A stretch of 25,696 nucleotides of DNA. Source: Anaerolineales bacterium UBA3001 (lineage in GTDB: Bacteria > Chloroflexota > Anaerolineae > Anaerolineales > UBA11657). The translations under genes and the position numbers were made by a program. The stretch is from contig DDZT01000037.1 of NCBI GenBank assembly GCA_002346435.1, positions 1-25,696 of the forward strand. The letters run 5' to 3'. The notes under the pieces are model-generated. The model saw only the letters and a program-made list of their open reading frames with translations, did not search any database and was not told the DNA's origin. This document shows positions 16,087-24,809 of the stretch, piece after piece (position 1 is the stretch's first letter; each line of letters starts with the position of its first letter).

Positions 16087-17490
16087 TCAATCCTGACTGG
16101 GTTTATCCCACAGCTGTCTGAAAGATTTCTTAGCTAGTGCTGGAAAATCACGGTGAATACTCCATCCCTGCAATGGGCCAGGTAATGTGGTGAACCAACC
16201 ATCATTTGCTAGTATCCTACTAACAACTTGACCAGAGCGTAAAGCTAATCTAAATAGAATTGGGTTACATGAAGTAATGGCATAGATCCACTGACTTAGT
16301 CGCATCCAAAGTGGCGATTTCCCTTCTAAGATTTGTTGTGATCTTGATTTTAGTAGCAGTCCTGGCAAATCTATGTCAACTGGACATACTTCCTTACAAG
16401 CTCCACACAGGCTACTGGCGTGTGGGAGTGGATTCCAGGGTTCTCCGAACAAAAGTGGGCTAAGTACAGATCCTACTGGGCCGGGATACACACTTCCGTA
16501 TGCGTGACCTCCTATAGAATGGAACACAGGACATGCATTGAGGCATGCTCCGCATCTAATACAGTAGAGAATTTCAGAGAGGGTAGATCCAAGAATTTTA
16601 CTACGGCCATTATCCAAAATTACAATGTGTAGTTCTTCGGGACCATCATACTCATTTTTTCTTCTAGGCCCACATAAAATGTTGCTATAGACTGACAATT
16701 TTTGACCCGTGGCACTACGTGCTAGCAATTGCAACATTATGCTCAGATCTGCTAATGTTGGCACAAGTCTTTCCATTCCCATTACTGCGACATGAATACG
16801 AGGAGCTGTGCTGATTAATCGTCCATTGCCTTCATTGGTTACCAGACATATAGCTCCTGATTCAGATACCCCAAAATTTACTCCGCTGATACCCATATCT
16901 GCTTTTAGAAATATTTCGCGCATATGAGCACGTGCTATAGCATTGAGTGTAGCGGGATCATCACTAAAAGGAACGTTCAATTTTTCCTTGAACACGTTAC
17001 CGACGTCTTCGCGGGTCATATGTAGAATGGGTGCTATTATGTGCGATGGTTTATCATTATTTAATTGAACTATGAATTCTCCCAGATCTGTTTCTACTAC
17101 ATCAATACCGGAATCTTCCAAGGATTTATTGAGAAAAATTTCTTCAGTAAGCATAGATTTAGCTTTGGCAACGAGCTGTACATTTTTTGCTCTGGCTATT
17201 TCATTTATATATTGGTTGCACTCTTGTGCGTCCTTTGCCCAAAATATGTGGCCGCCAAGTGCTTCCACATTGTCGGCAAACTCGGCCAAAAACTTGTCTA
17301 GCTGAGATAAAGTTTGGGCACGGATACGGCGTGCACGGTCTCTAGTAAACTCCATGTTTGGGAATTCAGACATTGCACGAGCACGATTATCATATTTTGC
17401 TCTGGCACCAGCGGCTATTGCCAGTTGTCCCTCAGGTTTGGCGAGGGCGTCAGATATACGATCGTAGAAAGATAGTTCAGTCACAGCCAT
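16087..17490 (-). CDS. lutB: Lactate utilization iron-sulfur protein LutB
   Basis: An iron-sulfur electron-transfer subunit of 467 residues, normal length. The N-terminal LUD-like part includes MGISGVNFGVSESGAICLVT, then NEGNGRLIST and CGPRRKNEYDGPEELHIVIL. Two ferredoxin-type clusters follow: CIRCGACLNACP (about 309-320) and CGACKEVCP (about 361-369). The family marker GGHAYGSVYPGPVGSVLSPL lies between them. The ATG (17488-17490) overlaps the lutA 3' end by 14 bp, pointing to coupled translation. Confidence 0.96.
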   Translation of the reverse strand: MAVTELSFYDRISDALAKPEGQLAIAAGARAKYDNRARAMSEFPNMEFTRDRARRIRAQTLSQLDKFLAEFADNVEALGGHIFWAKDAQECNQYINEIARAKNVQLVAKAKSMLTEEIFLNKSLEDSGIDVVETDLGEFIVQLNNDKPSHIIAPILHMTREDVGNVFKEKLNVPFSDDPATLNAIARAHMREIFLKADMGISGVNFGVSESGAICLVTNEGNGRLISTAPRIHVAVMGMERLVPTLADLSIMLQLLARSATGQKLSVYSNILCGPRRKNEYDGPEELHIVILDNGRSKILGSTLSEILYCIRCGACLNACPVFHSIGGHAYGSVYPGPVGSVLSPLLFGEPWNPLPHASSLCGACKEVCPVDIDLPGLLLKSRSQQILEGKSPLWMRLSQWIYAITSCNPILFRLALRSGQVVSRILANDGWFTTLPGPLQGWSIHRDFPALAKKSFRQLWDKPSQD

Positions 17491-18220
17491 TTAAGATCTC
17501 AGCTATATGTTTCACTTGTATATTACTTCCTTTTCGTCTTAGATTACCTTCCATGTGGATTATGCATCCTACGTCTCCAGCTATAAGTATATTTGCTCCA
17601 CTTTCTTCTACATGACTTAGTTTTTTGTCAAGCATTGCGCCAGATATTTCGCTCATGCGTACTGAAAACAAACCTCCAAAGCCGCAACACTCTTCTGCGC
17701 AAGGAAGTACAACTTGTTCCAAGTTTTTCACATTATCTAGTAGTGTTGATGGTTGTTGAACAAGGTTAAGGTTGCGTAAGCCGTGGCAGCATGGATGGTA
17801 CGTTGCTTTACCATTATATTTTGCACCCACATCATCTAAACCAAGTTTATCAACTAGGAATTGTGTGAACTCATACGTACGCTTAGACAAATTTTTTGCT
17901 TTTGAGCTATACACTGGATCAGATTTCAATAATTCCGGATAGTGATGCACAATCATATCCGTGCATGAACCGGAGGGTACTACTACGGGACCAGAGGTAT
18001 TGGTAAAAACGTCAATTGTGTGGCGAGCCATAGCACGTGCTTGTTTTAGAAAACCTGCATTGAATGCTGGCTGACCACAACATGTTTGTTGCTTTGGAAA
18101 TCCCACTTCACATCCATTGTTGTTGAGTATGGTCTTCACTGCTGTACCGACCTGTGGTCGGATAGCATCCACCATACATGTGACGAGTAATTGAACAATT
18201 GATTTTTTTATCTTTGTCAT
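17477..18220 (-). CDS. lutA: Lactate utilization protein LutA (CCG-domain)
   Basis: A 247-residue Cys-rich subunit of the LutABC complex, with two CCG domains like those of heterodisulfide reductase and GlpC-type proteins. The N-terminal LLVTCMVDAIRPQVG (11-25) and QTCCGQPAFNAG (45-56) are typical. The second set is HPCCHGLRNL (142-151) and CAEECCGFGGLFSVRMSEIS (174-193). The usual 'DSCHGLR' appears here as PCCHGLR. It is the first gene of lutABC on the minus strand. No permease or LutR regulator is adjacent; the gene upstream is a divergent SDR. Confidence 0.95.
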   Translation of the reverse strand: MTKIKKSIVQLLVTCMVDAIRPQVGTAVKTILNNNGCEVGFPKQQTCCGQPAFNAGFLKQARAMARHTIDVFTNTSGPVVVPSGSCTDMIVHHYPELLKSDPVYSSKAKNLSKRTYEFTQFLVDKLGLDDVGAKYNGKATYHPCCHGLRNLNLVQQPSTLLDNVKNLEQVVLPCAEECCGFGGLFSVRMSEISGAMLDKKLSHVEESGANILIAGDVGCIIHMEGNLRRKGSNIQVKHIAEILNGCD

Positions 18221-18453
18221 ATTGATATCAAATTTATTTTGTAAAAGATAATTATTTTCAGTGTAATTCTATCGTGGCATTTATATACACGTGCATGATT
18301 GCTGATAAATGCGTGACAAACACTATGTTGGCTATCCGAGTTTCCATAGTATATACTGAATACACCTACTGGGTAGTTGTGGATTTTTGAACCTACAATT
18401 AATAATATGACAAGCGCTATAATGACGGTGTAAATGTTCCTTTAGGTGAAGTT
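18221..18453. other. Divergent intergenic region between lutA and the SDR gene
   Basis: 233 bp of AT-rich DNA that must hold the lutABC promoter and the SDR promoter. The SDR -10 is TATAAT at 18418-18423. For lutABC a TAGAAT-like hexamer is present on the minus strand near 18268, but without a convincing -35. No gene was recognised. Imperfect short dyads (for example GTGTA against TACAC) are present and could be operator sites, but none is strong. Confidence 0.5.
18418..18423 (+). promoter_or_regulatory. -10 element before the SDR gene
   Basis: TATAAT 30 nt before the SDR ATG would give a leader of about 24 nt that includes the AGGTGAAG Shine-Dalgarno just before the start. The -35 is not clear. 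Confidence 0.5.
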
Positions 18454-19212
18454 ATGAATTTTGATGACCAGGTAGTGTTGATTACAGGAGCATCACGCGG
18501 TATAGGGCGTTCTGTGGCGCAAGCTTTCTCGAAAGCGGGTGCCAGTGTAGCTGTACATTATAACAATGGCAAATTGGCAGCTCAGGATACATTTGAAACT
18601 CTAAATAGAGGAAACCACAGTATATTTCAGGCAGATATTTCTCAACCAAATGAGGCTAAAACTTTAGTGTCTAATGTGATCAGTCAAATGGGTACTATTG
18701 ATATATTGGTCAATAATGCTGGTATTTTTGAATATCATTCAGTACCTGGCACTGATTACACTGAGTGGCAGCAGAGTTGGCAGCGTGCTCTGGGTGTTAA
18801 TCTCATCGGTGCAGCTAATGTTACTTTTTGTGCTGTAGAACATATGATGCAGAGAAATAGAGGAAAGATAGTCAATATTTCCTCTAGAGGCGCGTTTAGA
18901 GGAGAGCCGGAAGCTCCTGCTTATGGAGCCAGTAAAGCTGGCCTAAATTCATTTAGTCAGTCCATTGCCCAATCATTGGCTCCGCACAACATATTCGTAT
19001 ATGTGGTAGCTCCCGGGTTTGTACAAACTGAGATGGTTGCTGAGTTGTTGTCCGGTCCAGACGGTGAAGCTATTCGTAAACAAAGTCCATTGGGCAGAGT
19101 AGCAAATGCTGATGAGGTTGCGAATACAGTTTTGTTTCTTGCATCTGAAGGCACAGATTACCTTACGGGATGTATAGTGGATGTCAATGGAGCCTCCTAC
19201 CTTCGTACTTAG
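18454..19212 (+). CDS. SDR-family NAD(P)-dependent oxidoreductase (FabG-like)
   Basis: A classical short-chain dehydrogenase of 252 residues. The nucleotide-binding TGASRGIG is at 11-18, NNAG at 87-90, the catalytic Ser at 143-144 (NISSRG) and the YxxxK pair at Y157 and K161 (YGASKAGL). A C-terminal LTGCIVDVNGA closes the fold. The His-Tyr stretch after the second strand (VHYNN) has no acidic residue, which favours NADPH over NADH. The substrate is unknown; FabG-like 3-oxoacyl reduction or sugar/alcohol oxidation are both possible. An AGGTGAAG SD precedes the ATG. The GT-C gene downstream starts 29 bp after the stop, so they may be co-transcribed. Confidence 0.92.
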   Translation: MNFDDQVVLITGASRGIGRSVAQAFSKAGASVAVHYNNGKLAAQDTFETLNRGNHSIFQADISQPNEAKTLVSNVISQMGTIDILVNNAGIFEYHSVPGTDYTEWQQSWQRALGVNLIGAANVTFCAVEHMMQRNRGKIVNISSRGAFRGEPEAPAYGASKAGLNSFSQSIAQSLAPHNIFVYVVAPGFVQTEMVAELLSGPDGEAIRKQSPLGRVANADEVANTVLFLASEGTDYLTGCIVDVNGASYLRT

Positions 19213-19241
19213 TATTTCAGAATAATCTACCTGGCCTCTTT

Positions 19242-21698
19242 ATGTGGCGTAACTATCAGAAATTACCTGTTTCAATCCGATCATCCAGTGTATGGGGTGT
19301 AGTAGCATGGTGCGCATTCATGTTGATAGCAATATGGTATCTTCATGCTGAGTTATACACAGTCTATGGCCCCTTTCTGAAATTACGTGATTGGGGCCCA
19401 TCTCCATCTTGGGCAATCATGGTACAACAAAATCGTTGGTTGGTGCGTATATTAGCTGCCATAAGCATAGTGACATTGTGCTTATTGGAGATAAGGCTTG
19501 CAATTGTAAGTAGTATCTTGCGGAATACAGTTAATCAACGGATCAAGTTATTCGTTTTATTATTGGGTTTGGGATTGATATCTGGTGTTGATTTTATCTT
19601 ACCAGGGTATTTGCGAGCTACTGATGACGCAGAATCTTATACTACTATTTCGTGGCTGATACGGGACATTATTGTACAAGGTCAATTACCAATTTGGTCC
19701 AACTGGGGCGACATGGGCTTCCCTTTAATGCAGTTCTACAGCCCTATGTACTACACAGCGATAGCTCTAATAAGTTTTATTACTCACAATATTTGGAGCG
19801 CAGCAAAGATCCTGCATCTTGTCTTGCATGTCATGTCAGTGCTGGTGATTTTTCTTTATGTGCATAATCTGACTAAATCCAGATATGCTGGATTGGTTGC
19901 TAGTTTCGCTGTGGGATTTACCTTCTATCGTTATCATGTTTTTTTCTATCTTGGTGCTTTAAATATGGCACCCACATTTGTTATATGGCCACTTCAGCTC
20001 TATCTTATAGATAAATTCATAGTTGTGAGTAATAAGCGTTATGTTGGTGCTATTTTGGCTCTCACAAGTGCTTTGGGTCTTGTTTGCCATGCATATTTTG
20101 GTGGGTATGGTGGATTGTTTGCTGCAATTTATGGGTTGATACGTGTGCTTACATTTATACCAAACCCGACTACTTGGCGTACTAAACTTGGGTTAATTGC
20201 CCAGTTGTATGTTTGGTTAGGTGCAGGTGTAATGGCATCTTTATTCTATACCTTACCTGCTTTGTTAGAGAGTAATCTATCTGTTGTTCAGGCGTGGGTA
20301 GGTGCAGACTTTCTTTTACCCTCAATGAGTGTGACTGATGTATTAACGTTTGAAGGCAGCCAGGGTGGTAGTGGGTGGTGGGGCGGATATTTGGGTATTA
20401 GTGTAATGTCCATATCATTCATTGGATATATTTGGGCACTTTTACGCGGGAGGGTTTTTGTTGTAGCACCGTTTGTGTTATTGTTGTCAGCTTGTTTTCT
20501 TGCCATTGGTCCATACTATCTTGATTTTCCCGCAATTTTCGGTAGTGTACCAGGTGGTAGTGTAGTGTTTTTATTTCATTCCCCAGGCGATTATCTTGTG
20601 TATGTGGTAATAATGAGTTCTATAGGGGTGGGTGTATGTATGGCGGAGATACAACGCTACCTGGTTGAAAATAATGGTGGTAAATATACAGTACAACTTT
20701 TTTCTAACACTGACTCGATTAGAAGCGAATGGATTATTTTTTTCCTCTGCGGATTAATAGCTTTAGATATGTTTCGATATAGCTTGTTTGTTAACTATAT
20801 GATTCCTGAGACTCCAAATGGAAGTCCATCCAACAGAGTATTAGTACATCAATGGCTGAACGACAATAAAACTGATATAGATGGTCGTGTGCTAGACGTA
20901 GATCAAAGTGATATTGTTTGGCATATTCCCATGACAGCTAATTTGCCTACATATGTATCGAATGGTTTCTCGTCAATATATTCAGCAGCTTTTGTGGTTG
21001 GTCTTAGAAGGTTTGATCCTAGGTATCTATTAGACGAGGGTAGGAATCTTATGAGTATTGCTAATACAAGTCTAGTCATTGCGGATGTTCCTTCAGTATT
21101 GGATATGTATCCTGGAGCTATAAATATCAGTGATGAGGCAGTGATAATACCTATAGATAGAAACCTGGCAATGCTGGCCAGCCGCAGGGTAGAGGTGGTT
21201 CATTTGGATACAGAATTTAGGGAATTCGAACAAGCTTCTATGTTGACTGAGACTCCTTATTCAAATTTAGCTAATGAGATTGGAATTGATCATGCTAAAG
21301 GGACATCTGAATTCTTGCCGGTTATGGGTGAGTTGCCGTTGTTAACAGACATAATTTCTGCAGCACCATTAGTTGTGGATGTTGTCGACCATCATATGGA
21401 ATCTCAGTATGTACGTATAGAATATAGTATGTCCACACCAGCTTATTTGCAATTAAGCTACTCATATTATCCATACTTGAGAGTATTAATTGATGGCAAA
21501 CCTGTTAAGACATTCGCCACATCTTTTGGATTGCTAGGATTAGAATCCCCAGCAGGTGTGCATACTATTGAAATCGTTCCATACTTGTCAGACTTGAGGT
21601 TGATTGTGGGTGTGGTAAATATATGCACCCTTATTCTGTTAACATTTCTTTGGGTGACAAGTAATAAAAATATTGTCAGTAGAGATATCATGAAATGA
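19242..21698 (+). CDS. GT-C-like membrane protein (YfhO/PTPS-related), first of a tandem pair
   Basis: A polytopic membrane protein, 818 residues from the ATG at 19242. That start is chosen over the in-frame 19170 ATG because 19170 lies inside the SDR gene and because it aligns with the start of the next paralogue. After the first helix comes HAELYTVYGPFLKLRDWG, shared with the next gene. The family core is LPGYLRATDDAESYTTISWL, then WSNWGDMGFPLMQFYSPMYY. About a dozen membrane segments follow. Near residue 395 is FEGSQGGSGWWGGYLGISV. The C-terminal outer domain ends in a YfhO-like YSYYPYLRVLIDGKPV and a last helix. The family probably transfers sugars from polyprenyl-phosphate donors to envelope polymers; donor and acceptor are unknown. 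The next gene overlaps by 4 bp (ATGA), so translation is coupled. Confidence 0.75.
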   Translation: MWRNYQKLPVSIRSSSVWGVVAWCAFMLIAIWYLHAELYTVYGPFLKLRDWGPSPSWAIMVQQNRWLVRILAAISIVTLCLLEIRLAIVSSILRNTVNQRIKLFVLLLGLGLISGVDFILPGYLRATDDAESYTTISWLIRDIIVQGQLPIWSNWGDMGFPLMQFYSPMYYTAIALISFITHNIWSAAKILHLVLHVMSVLVIFLYVHNLTKSRYAGLVASFAVGFTFYRYHVFFYLGALNMAPTFVIWPLQLYLIDKFIVVSNKRYVGAILALTSALGLVCHAYFGGYGGLFAAIYGLIRVLTFIPNPTTWRTKLGLIAQLYVWLGAGVMASLFYTLPALLESNLSVVQAWVGADFLLPSMSVTDVLTFEGSQGGSGWWGGYLGISVMSISFIGYIWALLRGRVFVVAPFVLLLSACFLAIGPYYLDFPAIFGSVPGGSVVFLFHSPGDYLVYVVIMSSIGVGVCMAEIQRYLVENNGGKYTVQLFSNTDSIRSEWIIFFLCGLIALDMFRYSLFVNYMIPETPNGSPSNRVLVHQWLNDNKTDIDGRVLDVDQSDIVWHIPMTANLPTYVSNGFSSIYSAAFVVGLRRFDPRYLLDEGRNLMSIANTSLVIADVPSVLDMYPGAINISDEAVIIPIDRNLAMLASRRVEVVHLDTEFREFEQASMLTETPYSNLANEIGIDHAKGTSEFLPVMGELPLLTDIISAAPLVVDVVDHHMESQYVRIEYSMSTPAYLQLSYSYYPYLRVLIDGKPVKTFATSFGLLGLESPAGVHTIEIVPYLSDLRLIVGVVNICTLILLTFLWVTSNKNIVSRDIMK

Positions 21699-24097
21699 GA
21701 TCAATAGGTGATGTTTCCATAGATACAAGCAATATAGCCAATAATCGAGGCAGACAAACGGTTGTTGTTGTTGCAGTGTTAGGTTTGCTTGCTGCATATA
21801 TACATGCTGAACTGTATACAGTGTATGGACCTTTTATTAAGGTGCGCGATTGGGGTGTTCCGCCCACATGGGCATTGATAGTTCAAAATATGCGCTGGTT
21901 TTTCAGAGGTATTGCAGTTGTTAGTTTAGTAACACTTGTGATTGTAGAGAGCAGGTGGATCATTCTTAGTAACATGATACATAGACTTATGGGCTTGCGA
22001 TTTGGTGTGGGCTTTATATTACTTGCACTCGGTGTTGTATCAGGAGGATATTTTCTTCTACCTGGATACATCACAGCTGCTACGGATGGTATTTACTATA
22101 CTACTCTAGCCTGGCTAGTAAAAGATGTGATTGAAAATTTTCAGTTACCTATGTGGTCCAACTGGGGCGATATGGGTTTTCCGTTAATGCAGTTCTACAG
22201 CCCTCTATTTTTTGCTCTTGTGGCCTTGGTGAATTTTGTTATCCCAAATATTTTTGTCGGGATTAAGTTTGTTTTTTTTGCAATCCATGTTCTATCTTTG
22301 TTTGCAATGTATTTGTATGTGCGCAATCTTACGCATTCTAAATCTGCTGGACTAATTGCTGCTTTCGCATATGGATTTGCGTACTATCGGTATCATGTGA
22401 TTGTGTATGTCAATAAGTTTCCTATGGCCCCCACTTTTCTTTTGTGGCCTCTACAATTGTATTTAGTGGATAGAGTGATCTGCGGTGAAGGTGGACGCCG
22501 ATCTGGCATTAGTCTGGCTATTATTACTGCAGTAGGATTGACATGCCACACATTTTTTGGCGGATATAGTGTCATTTTTGCATCAATATATGGTGGTATT
22601 AGGTTGTTCAGTATCGCACAAGATAGAGCTCTATTTGGTGTTAGGATGCATGCTGCTCGTCGTCTTGTGATTTGGTTCGCATTAGGCGTGTTAGCATCGC
22701 TAGCATATACTTTGCCACCCCTCACTGAGGTCAACTTGACTGTGATACCTGGCTGGTACCCAAATGGATTTATTGCTATGCCAGTGCTAATGGATACTAC
22801 TCCTTGGGTAGCAACTTTTACATTTGATGGCAGTCAAGGTTCTGGTTGGGTTTACGGATATATAGGTATTAGTGTTGTTTTTCTTGCAATACTGGGAGGA
22901 GTAATGTCTTTTCTTAGAGCAAGACTTGCTTTAATTGCCCCTTTGATTGTTCTAGGATTAGTTCTGTTTTTAGCGCTCGGACCGGTCGCATTTTTACTTA
23001 GTGCACAGGGTCAATATCTTGTTTATGTTGTTGTGATTGGGTCAGCAGGAGTTGGAATATTTGCTGTGGAGCTAAGACACAGGATGTCTGATGTCAGACC
23101 CAGAACTTTAATAAGCAGAAGGTTGTTGTCTCATAGTAGATTATTAATTCCCACATTGATATGTGTACTTGTGGCTGTTGACATGTTTCGATACAACTTG
23201 TTTGTCAACTACCTGGTGCCTCCTACACCTAACGGTAGTCCAGTGAATAGGGTAGCAGCTCATGAATGGCTAGCTAGAAATAGGGGAGATAAGACAGGTA
23301 GAGTGTTGGACCCATCTCAACCAGAAAATGGATGGCAAATTCCCATGGTGGCTGGCCTCGCTGGATATGAGAATAATGGAAGCTCACCTATTTTTTCTGC
23401 GAACTTTATTCGTAATTTACGTACCACGAACCCCAATCCTAGCGGAGTCATCGCATATAGTGTAGAGGATCTATTGAGTTCGGCAACTGATTTACTATTG
23501 ATCGCTAATACAGACTGGGTTGTTACTGATCAACCTACATCATTACAGGCATATCCTGGGGCTGTAACAACAGATGATGGTGCTGTCATAATTCCCACTG
23601 GTGGCGGCTTGCCTGTTATAGCTAGCAAAAAGATTGAAATTGTGGAGAAGCAAGTGCAATTTGTGCCGGTAGCTCGAGAGATGGATATCAACACAGCCAA
23701 TGGTTCAGCTGCATTTATTCCAATATTGGAAGATGATTTGGTTGAGGAATTCGTTCAGTCTAGCGGTTCTGATATTAAGTCGTATGTAAGTGACCATGTC
23801 ATTGAATCACAGTATGTGAAGATTGATTACTCTTTATCCTCTACGGCTTATTTGCAGCTCAGTTATTCATATTATCCGTACCTACGTGTTATGATAGATG
23901 GGGTAGAGATCAGTAAATTCCCAACAGCTTTTGGTCTTATTGGTATCGTGGCTCCAGAGGGGTCCCATGTTATTGAAATTGAGCCGTATCTGTCCCCTTT
24001 TCGTCGAGTAACGTATGGGATAAGTGCAGCAACATTCTTATTGTTAGGTTTACTTTATATACGAAGCTTCCGACGGCTAGATATTATGACTTTGTAA
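21695..24097 (+). CDS. GT-C-like membrane protein (YfhO/PTPS-related), second of a tandem pair
   Basis: An 800-residue paralogue of the gene before it, alike along the whole length: HAELYTVYGPFIKVRDWG after the first helix, WSNWGDMGFPLMQFYSPLFF in the core, FDGSQGSGWVYGYIGISVV in the middle, DMFRYNLFVNYLVPPTPNGSP before the outer domain, and YSYYPYLRVMIDGVEI with a final helix at the C-terminus. The ATG overlaps the previous stop. Both copies keep the acidic and aromatic residues of the core, so both look functional, perhaps with different acceptors or as a heteromer. Neither gene shows the triplicated beta modules of the 1990 protein. An O-methyltransferase follows 37 bp later. Confidence 0.75.
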   Translation: MRSIGDVSIDTSNIANNRGRQTVVVVAVLGLLAAYIHAELYTVYGPFIKVRDWGVPPTWALIVQNMRWFFRGIAVVSLVTLVIVESRWIILSNMIHRLMGLRFGVGFILLALGVVSGGYFLLPGYITAATDGIYYTTLAWLVKDVIENFQLPMWSNWGDMGFPLMQFYSPLFFALVALVNFVIPNIFVGIKFVFFAIHVLSLFAMYLYVRNLTHSKSAGLIAAFAYGFAYYRYHVIVYVNKFPMAPTFLLWPLQLYLVDRVICGEGGRRSGISLAIITAVGLTCHTFFGGYSVIFASIYGGIRLFSIAQDRALFGVRMHAARRLVIWFALGVLASLAYTLPPLTEVNLTVIPGWYPNGFIAMPVLMDTTPWVATFTFDGSQGSGWVYGYIGISVVFLAILGGVMSFLRARLALIAPLIVLGLVLFLALGPVAFLLSAQGQYLVYVVVIGSAGVGIFAVELRHRMSDVRPRTLISRRLLSHSRLLIPTLICVLVAVDMFRYNLFVNYLVPPTPNGSPVNRVAAHEWLARNRGDKTGRVLDPSQPENGWQIPMVAGLAGYENNGSSPIFSANFIRNLRTTNPNPSGVIAYSVEDLLSSATDLLLIANTDWVVTDQPTSLQAYPGAVTTDDGAVIIPTGGGLPVIASKKIEIVEKQVQFVPVAREMDINTANGSAAFIPILEDDLVEEFVQSSGSDIKSYVSDHVIESQYVKIDYSLSSTAYLQLSYSYYPYLRVMIDGVEISKFPTAFGLIGIVAPEGSHVIEIEPYLSPFRRVTYGISAATFLLLGLLYIRSFRRLDIMTL

Positions 24098-24134
24098 GGA
24101 AACGGTAAAGTTTACTTGATTGTATAGGAGACGT

Positions 24135-24779
24135 ATGACTAATAGACTTACTTTTGAAACAGCACAGAATTATCTCGATCAACAGGTGGATGAGCGGTCC
24201 AAAGAGATGATGATTATGGAGGATTATGCTCGCTCCACCAAATTTCCCATAATTGGTCCAGTAGCAGGCAATTTTTGTTATCAGATTGCTCGTATCATAG
24301 GAGCAACCAGTGTATTTGAAATGGGTTCTGGTTATGGTTATTCTACGGCGTGGTTTGCGAGGGCTGTACATGAAAATGGAGGCGGTGTAGTCCATCACGT
24401 GGTGTGGGACGTTGATCTCTCCAATAAGGCTCGGTTGCATCTAGAGCGGCTTGGTTACGATGACATAGTCAAATATCATGTTTCTGAAGCTGTGGAGACA
24501 TTAGAAAACAATCCGGGTCCCTATGATCTTATTTTCAATGATATAGAGAAAGATGCATACCCAGCTTCACTTGACGTTATTGAAAGGAGTCTCAAGCTAG
24601 GAGGGATTTTGATTGTCGATAATATGCTGTTGGGTGGTCGAATATTAGACCAAAATGATGAGTCTTCTACTGTAATGGGTGTTAGAGAACTCACCGCACA
24701 AATTAATGCAAGTGACAGATGGATCGTGTCTATTGTTCCAATTCGAGATGGTCTTCTGCTTGCTTATCGGGTTTCTTAA
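24135..24779 (+). CDS. O-methyltransferase, caffeoyl-CoA/catechol type (family 3)
   Basis: A SAM-dependent methyltransferase of 214 residues. The start is the ATG at 24135 with SD AGGAG (24126-24130) rather than an in-frame TTG at 24120 that lies across that SD. Motif I is FEMGSGYGYSTAWFA (61-75). VVWDVDLSNKARLHLERLGY is the second SAM-contact strand. The family block YDLIFNDIEKDAYPASLDVI carries the Asp residues that usually bind a divalent metal. LKLGGILIVDNMLLGGRI follows, as in the CCoAOMT family. The acceptor is unknown; the envelope-gene neighbours allow a role on a sugar, lipid or quinol, but this is a guess. Confidence 0.9.
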   Translation: MTNRLTFETAQNYLDQQVDERSKEMMIMEDYARSTKFPIIGPVAGNFCYQIARIIGATSVFEMGSGYGYSTAWFARAVHENGGGVVHHVVWDVDLSNKARLHLERLGYDDIVKYHVSEAVETLENNPGPYDLIFNDIEKDAYPASLDVIERSLKLGGILIVDNMLLGGRILDQNDESSTVMGVRELTAQINASDRWIVSIVPIRDGLLLAYRVS

Positions 24780-24794
24780 CCTTGTAAAACGTGG

Positions 24795-24803
24795 TGCTAT
24801 AAT
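24795..24803 (+). promoter_or_regulatory. Extended -10 of the FemAB-family gene, leaderless arrangement
   Basis: TGC then TATAAT (24798-24803) is followed by 6 nt (TTGCCT) and the GTG at 24810. The transcript would start at or next to the GTG. No SD and no -35 match are present. Confidence 0.6.
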
Positions 24804-24809
24804 TTGCCT

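Noticed and set aside
19170..19241. Earlier in-frame ATG for the first tandem GT-C gene
   Set aside because: It lies inside the SDR coding sequence and adds residues not seen in the paralogue; the 19242 ATG gives matching N-termini.
24120..24134. TTG start five codons upstream for the O-methyltransferase
   Set aside because: The added stretch is the AGGAG Shine-Dalgarno itself; the ATG at 24135 is correctly spaced from it.
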